The notes below the pieces were generated by a model. It was not told the DNA's origin. It was given only the letters and a program-made list of their open reading frames with translations, and did no database searches. Source: an uncultured Bacteroidales bacterium (GTDB lineage: Bacteria; Bacteroidota; Bacteroidia; Bacteroidales; UBA932). From it: DNA of 10,502 nt. Every line of letters starts with the position of its first letter. The stretch's first letter is position 1. Of this stretch, positions 6,374 to 10,502 are shown one piece after another. Location of the stretch: assembly GCA_945983015.1 (NCBI GenBank), contig CAMFSN010000052.1:1-10502 (forward strand), written 5' to 3'. A program made the position numbers and the translations under genes.

Positions 6374-7414
6374 CTACACGATTAATTTCGTGATAAAATA
6401 GCCTCCGACAGTAAGCCAGATAAAGAGGATTCCAGCCAGCAGGAAAGGTTTCACGCCAGCCTGCTTGAATTTGTCGAAACTCGTCTCCGCTCCCAGAGCC
6501 GTCATCGCCATAGTCAGCAGGAAGGTGTCGAAACTGTTAATGGCCTGAGTAAGCTTGGCCAAGCCCTCCTGAGGGATGAAGGCCGCTCCCTGCAGCAGAG
6601 AATTGAGGATAATCACCAGCAGAAAGAAGAAGGCGAACCAAGGCACTGAGATTTTCCCCTTGGCTTCTTTTTTCCCTCGGCCGATCACCACTCCCATCAC
6701 CAGCAGCACCGGTGCGAGCAGCATCACTCTTATCATTTTGGTAATCGTGGCTATGTCCGCCACATTGCCGCCTGCCGCGTCGATGGCATTGCCTGCTCCC
6801 ACCACGTGAGCCACTTCGTGCACCGTAGAGCCCAGATACACGGCCATCTGTTTGTCTGTCAATCCGTCCAGCACTCCGCTGCGGTACAGGACAGGGTAGA
6901 GGAACATCGAAATCGTTCCGAAGATTACCACTGTGGACACGGCTACTGCCGTCTTATGAGCCTCGCACTTGACCACCGGCTCTGCCCCCAGCACTGCCGC
7001 TGCCCCGCAGATGGCACTGCCCACGGAGGTCATCAGAGCCGTTTGGCTGTCAGTTTTGAGCAGTTTTCCGGCCAATATTCCTATCCCTAAGGTTCCGCAC
7101 ACTATTATGATGTCCACCGCTATGGCCGGCAGTCCTATTTCGAGCACCTGCTGTATGGTAAGGCGGAATCCGTACAGAATCACTCCGAGCCTCAGAATCT
7201 GCTTTGAGCAGAACTTCACGCCAGGCACCCAGGCCTGGGGAAGCAGAGGACGAAGGGTATTGGCATAAATCATACCCAAGATAATGCCGACGATGAGCGG
7301 GCTGAGCGAAAGTCTTTTCACAAAGTCGAACTCGGCGACGTAGAAAGCCGTAAAGGCAAAGAGCACGATCAGAAGAATGCCGTGAAGGAAGGATTTGTTA
7401 TCAGCCTTATTCAT
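6374..7414 (-). CDS. YeiH-family putative transporter (UPF0324)
   Basis: From the ATG at 7414 this is a 346-residue membrane protein with about ten hydrophobic helices, the usual size of the YeiH/UPF0324 (conserved hypothetical 698) family. Characteristic sequences are SPLIVGIILGMI near the N-terminus, LRLGVILYGFRLT, GSAICGAAAVLGAEPV (132-147) and GSTVHEVAHVVGAG (195-208), the last two being the conserved half-membrane motifs. Members are often annotated as putative sulfate exporters; transport has been proposed for sulfonate-derived sulfur compounds, but substrate evidence is weak. A longer frame reaches an ATG at 7438, but that codon lies inside the -7 box at 7436-7443, so MNKADNKS is the better start. 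No neighbour suggests a sulfur pathway. It is convergent with the patatin gene and divergent from the accessory segment to its right. Confidence 0.92.
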   Translation of the reverse strand: MNKADNKSFLHGILLIVLFAFTAFYVAEFDFVKRLSLSPLIVGIILGMIYANTLRPLLPQAWVPGVKFCSKQILRLGVILYGFRLTIQQVLEIGLPAIAVDIIIVCGTLGIGILAGKLLKTDSQTALMTSVGSAICGAAAVLGAEPVVKCEAHKTAVAVSTVVIFGTISMFLYPVLYRSGVLDGLTDKQMAVYLGSTVHEVAHVVGAGNAIDAAGGNVADIATITKMIRVMLLAPVLLVMGVVIGRGKKEAKGKISVPWFAFFFLLVIILNSLLQGAAFIPQEGLAKLTQAINSFDTFLLTMAMTALGAETSFDKFKQAGVKPFLLAGILFIWLTVGGYFITKLIV

Positions 7415-7435
7415 ACTCAAACAGTTTTTCGGGCC

Positions 7436-7443
7436 CAAAGGTA
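7436..7443 (-). promoter_or_regulatory. -7 box for the YeiH-family gene
   Basis: TACCTTTG on the minus strand matches TAnnTTTG exactly and lies 22 nt upstream of the preferred ATG at 7414. It decides against the in-frame ATG at 7438. The same octamer precedes the acyltransferase gene. Confidence 0.55.
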
Positions 7444-7464
7444 AGTATTTTTATGTAAATAAAT

Positions 7465-7472
7465 TATATTTG
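7465..7472 (+). promoter_or_regulatory. -7 box upstream of the mini-ORF
   Basis: TATATTTG on the plus strand matches TAnnTTTG exactly and lies 44 nt before the ATG of the small signal-peptide-like ORF. No matching -33 element is visible. Confidence 0.45.
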
Positions 7473-7515
7473 CGTTTGGTAACGCATGTGCAGATGTCTT
7501 TGATTCAATCAGAAA

Positions 7516-7608
7516 ATGAAAAATCTGCTTTCAACTTTTCTGGCCGTAGTGCTGCTCGCACTTGTCGCAACAGGCATCGACGGTTCAACAACAAAATCTA
7601 CGATTTAA
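7516..7608 (+). CDS. 30-codon signal-peptide-like mini-ORF (small protein or truncated gene)
   Basis: ATG at 7516 opens a 30-residue frame ending TAA at 7606-7608. Residues 1-18 read MKNLLSTFLAVVLLALVA: a basic start followed by a continuous hydrophobic core, exactly the form of a Sec signal peptide or a single membrane helix. A short polar tail (TGIDGSTTKSTI) follows. A -7 box stands 44 nt upstream. Two readings fit: the remaining 5' end of an exported-protein gene whose body was lost when the neighbouring A+T-rich module arrived, or a genuine small membrane protein. I cannot match it to a family. Confidence 0.35.
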   Translation: MKNLLSTFLAVVLLALVATGIDGSTTKSTI

Positions 7609-7656
7609 ATTTAAACAGCTTCTTAAACGTCTACAATTTTTAGTGGACACTAATGA

Positions 7657-7688
7657 TTTGATATTTCAATTAATTTACCTTATTTTTG
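7657..7688 (+). promoter_or_regulatory. Canonical Bacteroidota promoter of the three-gene operon
   Basis: TTTG at 7657-7660 and TATTTTTG at 7681-7688 match the -33 (TTTG) and -7 (TAnnTTTG) elements, separated by 20 bp, the expected spacing. Transcription should start near 7693-7695, leaving a ~25-nt leader before ATG 7719. This is the best promoter in the window. Confidence 0.7.
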
Positions 7689-7729
7689 CACAGTTACCTA
7701 ATAAAGGTAAACGAGATTATGTTAGGTAA
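7675..7729. promoter_or_regulatory. Nested four-half-site dyad, probable operator
   Basis: Four copies of one hexamer occur: TTACCT at 7675-7680 and 7694-7699, and its complement AGGTAA at 7705-7710 and 7724-7729. The layout is TTACCT-N13-TTACCT-N5-AGGTAA-N13-AGGTAA. Inner and outer pairs share the same centre, base 7702, so the whole 55 bp is symmetric at the half-site level. The outer left site lies between -33 and -7, the inner pair at the transcription start, and the outer right site in codons 2-4. This is what a dimer-of-dimers operator would look like. The likely ligand is the winged-helix protein encoded just downstream (autoregulation, inferred). Confidence 0.6.
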
Positions 7730-8558
7730 GTTAACTGAATATTTGGACAAAATTTTAGGATTGAAGTTGGTTATCTATAATGATGAAAACCAACCCCCAA
7801 TCAACATTCCATCAATCTACAGGCACTCATTCTTTATCAGGAGGGTATCTATAGAAGACATAGGTGCACTGATCTTAGAGCCAAGAGAAAAAAGCATCGA
7901 ACTCCCTACTCTGATATCAAGGGTGGATAATTTTGAAGCAAAAATCGGCATTCCATGCATTCTGCTGATAGATAAGATCGACAGCATATCAAGACGTCAG
8001 TTCGTGTCTAAACGAAGAAGCTTTATTGTTCCGGACAGACAGGTATACCTCCCTTTTATAGGTACTTGTTTTTCTGAAAGAGGACTATCGGCTAGAAAAG
8101 AGCAGGGATCTCTAAGCCCATCAGCTCAGTTATTGATTCTGTATCATCTGCAGAAAGAAACGCTTGAAGGGATATCATTCGGTTCCATATCCGATAAACT
8201 TGGATATTCACTTAAAACAGTGTCATTGATAGTAACAGAACTAAAGGATCTGGACATTTGCCAACACATTCATCTAGACAGCAAGACAAAGAGCCTTGAA
8301 TTCAAGTCAAAAGACAAAAGGCAGCTGTGGAATAATGTGTTGCCATACCTAAGCAGTCCTATCCACAAGGTAGTTTACATATATCCGGAAGACGCAGAAA
8401 ATCTAGAGAGATACTCTTGTTATGACAACGCATTAGCTCATTACACAGATATCATAGATTCATCTCAAAGATGCTATGCAGTAGATAAGAGAAGCATATC
8501 GGTCAACAGTATAGGCATAAAGTCGGATTTAAACTTCATAGGCGCAGTAAGACTTTAA
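7719..8558 (+). CDS. AbiEi-like winged-helix putative antitoxin, truncated by an in-frame stop
   Basis: From ATG 7719 the frame encodes 279 residues to TAA 8556-8558. It resembles a family of winged-helix (often labelled MarR-like) proteins found beside AbiEii-type nucleotidyltransferases. Family-like segments are FIVPDRQVYLPF at 102-113 and SPSAQLLILYHL at 133-144, then a helix-turn-helix (about 155-176: ISDKLGYSLKTVSLIVTEL) and a wing region. A GTG-less upstream TTG start at 7686 is excluded because it lies in the -7 box. AAAGG at 7703-7707 may be a weak ribosome site. The same frame continues after the stop for 44 codons with the expected family ending and terminates on the toxin start, so the gene looks like a full-length 324-codon antitoxin interrupted by one stop, most simply CAA to TAA. 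It is probably the repressor and toxin antagonist of the operon; whether the shortened form still works is unknown. Confidence 0.8.
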   Translation: MLGKLTEYLDKILGLKLVIYNDENQPPINIPSIYRHSFFIRRVSIEDIGALILEPREKSIELPTLISRVDNFEAKIGIPCILLIDKIDSISRRQFVSKRRSFIVPDRQVYLPFIGTCFSERGLSARKEQGSLSPSAQLLILYHLQKETLEGISFGSISDKLGYSLKTVSLIVTELKDLDICQHIHLDSKTKSLEFKSKDKRQLWNNVLPYLSSPIHKVVYIYPEDAENLERYSCYDNALAHYTDIIDSSQRCYAVDKRSISVNSIGIKSDLNFIGAVRL

Positions 8559-8693
8559 CTATGGAAATATAATCCGAGTATTTTGGCTGAAAATGGTATA
8601 ATCGACCCATTATCTATGTGTCTTTGCTATAAGGATGACGATAACGAAAGAGTCCTCGGAGAAATAAACAAATTAGTTGACAAAATATTATGA
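8559..8693 (+). pseudogene. In-frame C-terminal remainder of the antitoxin after the premature stop
   Basis: In the same frame as the antitoxin, codons 8559-8690 encode 44 residues beginning LWKYNPSILAENG, then IIDPLSM and DDDNERVLGEINKLVDKIL, before TGA 8691-8693. Members of this winged-helix family typically end with a W(K/R)Y(D/N)P...VDPLSLYLSL...DERV-type tail, so this is the missing end, not random sequence. No start codon in a good context precedes it, so it would be made only if the TAA is read through or is an error. TGA overlaps the toxin ATG as ATGA, which also shows where the gene truly ended. Confidence 0.75.
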
Positions 8694-9463
8694 TAGGCAT
8701 TGATAAAGTAAAGGAGTTCCTAGGTGAATTTAAGACCAACTATGTCATAATAGGAGGAACAGCATTAAATCTAAACCTCAGTGATTCTGATCTTGTTGAA
8801 AGAGCGACTAAGGACATAGATATGATCATGCTTTGCGAATCAATGACGCCGGAATATCTATCAAAGTTTTGGGACATGATAAGAGCAGGCGGATATAAGC
8901 CTAGTACTATTAGCTCTGAAAATGGAGAGAAACTGACATTCTACCGATTTATTGATCCGACAGACCCAAGTTTCCCTTCATACATTGAATTATTTACCAG
9001 AAAGCCAGATGGTATCATTCTACCTGAAGATATTCATCTTGTCCACATTGAGAATACTAATGACTTATCAAGCTTCTCCGCAATACTGTTGGATGACGAC
9101 TACTACAACTATGCAAAGGAACATGCAACAGAAAGTCACGGCATCCAGATAATTGACAAGTTTGCACTAATAACCCTCAAGGCTAGAGCATACATCAGCA
9201 ATTTACACCTCAAGGATGCCGGACATGATATCAGGCAGCACAACATTGACAAACATAAAAATGACGTTTACAGAGTAGCCTTCTTAATCGAGGACAGCGA
9301 CAGACAGGATATTTCAGAGTCCATGAAAAATGACCTTCGAGAATTTATCCGACTAGTCAGAATTAATCGAATAGGTACGAGAGACATAGCAAAGAAATTG
9401 GGCGTTGCTGAGATGACCATGGACGAGTTTACCGCTAAATTGAAAATAACATTCAAGCTATGA
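8690..9463 (+). CDS. AbiEii-like nucleotidyltransferase, putative toxin
   Basis: This 257-residue protein has the nucleotidyltransferase-fold signature of the AbiEii/AbiGii toxin family: IIGGTALNLNL (20-30), with GG(T)A binding the nucleotide, followed by ATKDIDMIM (39-47), whose D42 and D44 form the DxD metal site. A further conserved-looking patch is ITLKARAYISN (161-171) and DIRQHNIDKHKNDVYR (180-195), as in related Bacteroidota proteins. Characterised relatives (AbiEii, MenT) transfer nucleotides to a target, tRNA for MenT3, or bind GTP, stopping growth. Cytoplasmic; no signal peptide. ATG 8690 overlaps the original antitoxin stop as ATGA, so translation is likely coupled. With a premature stop 132 nt upstream that coupling may be weakened, which could keep toxin low. 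The active-site residues are intact, so the gene itself is not obviously inactivated. Confidence 0.87.
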   Translation: MIGIDKVKEFLGEFKTNYVIIGGTALNLNLSDSDLVERATKDIDMIMLCESMTPEYLSKFWDMIRAGGYKPSTISSENGEKLTFYRFIDPTDPSFPSYIELFTRKPDGIILPEDIHLVHIENTNDLSSFSAILLDDDYYNYAKEHATESHGIQIIDKFALITLKARAYISNLHLKDAGHDIRQHNIDKHKNDVYRVAFLIEDSDRQDISESMKNDLREFIRLVRINRIGTRDIAKKLGVAEMTMDEFTAKLKITFKL

Positions 9464-10230
9464 GAATTCAATATGCCTCAGACCTTCATCTAGAATTCAG
9501 AGACAACTCACTATTCCTCCAATCGTGCTCATTGGAGGTGGTCGGTGATATCCTTGTGCTTGCTGGAGACATTACATTGTTTGGAAGGAACAAGTACTTC
9601 AACAACAGTTTCTTTGACTGGTGTTCTGAGCATTATGAACAAACATACATCATTCCTGGAAACCATGAATACTATGAGGGAGTAGATCTCGCGGAATCTA
9701 TCAAGGAATTCGAGATGATGATTCGTCCCAATGTAAGGTACATCAACAATAAAAGTATCAAATATGGAGATACAGAGTTGTTCTTCACTACTCTATGGTG
9801 TAAAATTCCTCCGACAGAAATATTGCCTGTACAGCTTGGCATCACAGACTGTCACAGAATCATATATCAGTCAGAGAGGTTTACAGCGAACAACTACAAT
9901 GATATTCATAAGACTTGTATGGATTGGCTTACATCGTCAATTCAAGAATCTGCCGCAAAACATAAGATTGTAGTTACCCACCATTGCCCTACCTTGAGAT
10001 TTGTAGATCCAAGATTCATCACAAGCAATGTAAATTCAGCATTCTGTATAAATCTGGACAAGTTCATAGAAAACAGTGATATCGAATACTGGATATTCGG
10101 ACACACCCACTATAACGGAGGTTCAGGCACATATATAGGAAACACACTTATGCTTTGCAACCAGCTCGGCTATACCAAGTATGGCGAGAACAAAAGTTTC
10201 TTGAAGGAGTGCTACATTGAGATAATATAG
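9460..10230 (+). CDS. Calcineurin-like metallophosphoesterase
   Basis: This 256-residue cytoplasmic enzyme has all metal-binding motifs of the calcineurin-like superfamily in order: SDLHLEF (Asp8, His10), LAGDI (Asp37), PGNHEYY (Asn68, His69), VVTHHCP (His174) and FGHTH (His215, His217). Members hydrolyse phosphomono- or diesters, including cyclic nucleotides and nucleic acids; nothing here fixes the substrate. The length is that of a stand-alone domain with no extra module. ATG 9460 overlaps the nucleotidyltransferase stop as ATGA, the second such overlap in this operon, so it is an integral third gene of the unit. It could reverse a nucleotidyl modification, destroy a nucleotide signal or cleave nucleic acid; these roles are inferences. 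Codon use is as A+T-rich as that of the two genes before it, pointing to common acquisition. Confidence 0.92.
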   Translation: MRIQYASDLHLEFRDNSLFLQSCSLEVVGDILVLAGDITLFGRNKYFNNSFFDWCSEHYEQTYIIPGNHEYYEGVDLAESIKEFEMMIRPNVRYINNKSIKYGDTELFFTTLWCKIPPTEILPVQLGITDCHRIIYQSERFTANNYNDIHKTCMDWLTSSIQESAAKHKIVVTHHCPTLRFVDPRFITSNVNSAFCINLDKFIENSDIEYWIFGHTHYNGGSGTYIGNTLMLCNQLGYTKYGENKSFLKECYIEII

Positions 10231-10233
10231 CCC

Positions 10234-10266
10234 TTTCAAATCGAACTTATCCTTGAAAAATTTTTG
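10234..10266 (+). terminator. Weak possible terminator of the three-gene operon
   Basis: Just after the phosphoesterase stop, TTTCAA (10234-10239) and TTGAAA (10253-10258) can pair around a 13-nt loop and are followed by AATTTTTG. The stem is short and A+T-rich, so this is only a candidate. Confidence 0.25.
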
Positions 10267-10354
10267 ATACCCGCAATCTGCATTCATTCTTTCATCACAC
10301 TTTCAGGATATCGTGTATCGGTTGTATGAAAGTATCGAAAGCCTAATTAATTGA

Positions 10355-10502
10355 GATAGAGCGTTACTGCGATTAACACGGTCCAAACTGACCTCTCCCG
10401 TTGATTCAGTCAAGCACAGATATCGCGACTCCAACATGAACGAGGTAGATGTACTCATCAAGGAGGACGGTGAAATCACTGCTCTTGAAGTAAAGTCATC
10501 TA
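10355..10502 (+). pseudogene. DUF4143-like C-terminal fragment of an AAA-type ATPase, 5'-truncated, runs off window
   Basis: A frame open from 10355 (a TGA precedes at 10352-10354) to the window edge gives a C-terminal segment with RYRDSNMNEVDVLI (about 10418-10459), then EDGEITALEVKSS. This is the usual ending of DUF4143 domains, the PD-(D/E)XK-nuclease-like C-terminal part of a large family of single-protein AAA ATPases in Bacteroidota. Its pattern is YRD..G.EVD.LI......ALEVK. The expected ~300 upstream residues (Walker A/B domain) are absent: preceding sequence is full of stops and does not resemble the family. It may be a gene remnant whose front was replaced by the accessory module. The only ATG nearby, 10436, would start mid-domain. 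Confidence 0.5.

Noticed and set aside
7415..7438. Upstream ATG (7438) as the YeiH-family start
   Set aside because: It lies inside the -7 box TACCTTTG at 7436-7443; ATG 7414 is 22 nt downstream.
7395..7643. Plus-strand 82-codon frame between the YeiH gene and the operon
   Set aside because: It starts antisense within the YeiH-family gene, shows no recognisable protein features and overlaps the better signal-peptide-like frame at 7516.
7686..7718. TTG at 7686 as the antitoxin start
   Set aside because: TTG is part of the -7 element; ATG 7719 follows the expected transcription start.

Overview
The window looks like a chromosomal contig from a member of the Bacteroidales (phylum Bacteroidota), probably from short-read (meta)genome assembly. 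The clues are several exact matches to the Bacteroidota -7 promoter element TAnnTTTG, starts without strong Shine-Dalgarno sequences, a FISUMP-like C-terminal tail, and a fused ResB/CcsA cytochrome maturation protein next to a MauG-type peroxidase. Genus cannot be fixed from the sequence. The first 45 bases are not biological: they are the tail of the Illumina P5 oligo, an i5 index and the Nextera Read 1/mosaic-end adapter.

Layout. (1) 47-193: C-terminal tail of an exported surface-type protein, cut by the adapter. (2) 194-1310: no convincing gene. It holds two almost identical 449/447-bp direct repeats plus the first ~32 bp of a third. Each full unit contains a 51-bp minisatellite of GGTGAG...CTCACC hairpins. 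A large branched inverted repeat follows, abutting the 3' end of a tRNA-Ser(GCU) gene (1310-1398, minus). The repeat junctions carry a 12-14-bp copy of that tRNA's 3' end. (3) 1536-5380, minus: an acyltransferase with a zinc ribbon, then a tight pair of cytochrome genes (fused ResB-C/CcsA and a tri-haem MauG-like peroxidase). (4) 5438-6301, plus: patatin-like phospholipase, divergent from the acyltransferase across a short promoter region. (5) 6374-7414, minus: YeiH-family transporter. (6) 7439-10230: an accessory segment that looks more A+T-rich, with a 30-codon signal-peptide-like mini-ORF and then a three-gene operon. (7) 10231-10502: intergenic, ending in a 5'-truncated DUF4143-like coding fragment that runs off the window.

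The most interesting part is the operon at 7657-10230. It encodes a winged-helix, AbiEi-like putative antitoxin, an AbiEii-like nucleotidyltransferase (putative toxin) and a calcineurin-like metallophosphoesterase. The genes are joined by two ATGA stop/start overlaps. A canonical Bacteroidota promoter drives it, set inside a nested, exactly symmetric array of four TTACCT/AGGTAA half-sites that looks like an autoregulatory operator. The antitoxin frame carries one in-frame TAA (8556-8558). Downstream the same frame continues for 44 codons with family-like sequence and ends on the toxin start codon. The gene therefore appears to carry a single CAA-to-TAA nonsense change, a sequencing error or a read-through stop.

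How the genes work together: CcsA would help attach haem to the MauG-like peroxidase on the periplasmic side; the divergent acyltransferase and patatin genes suggest phospholipid turnover; the 3' operon is most likely a toxin-antitoxin or phage-defence module with an unusual third enzyme. These links are inferences from context.
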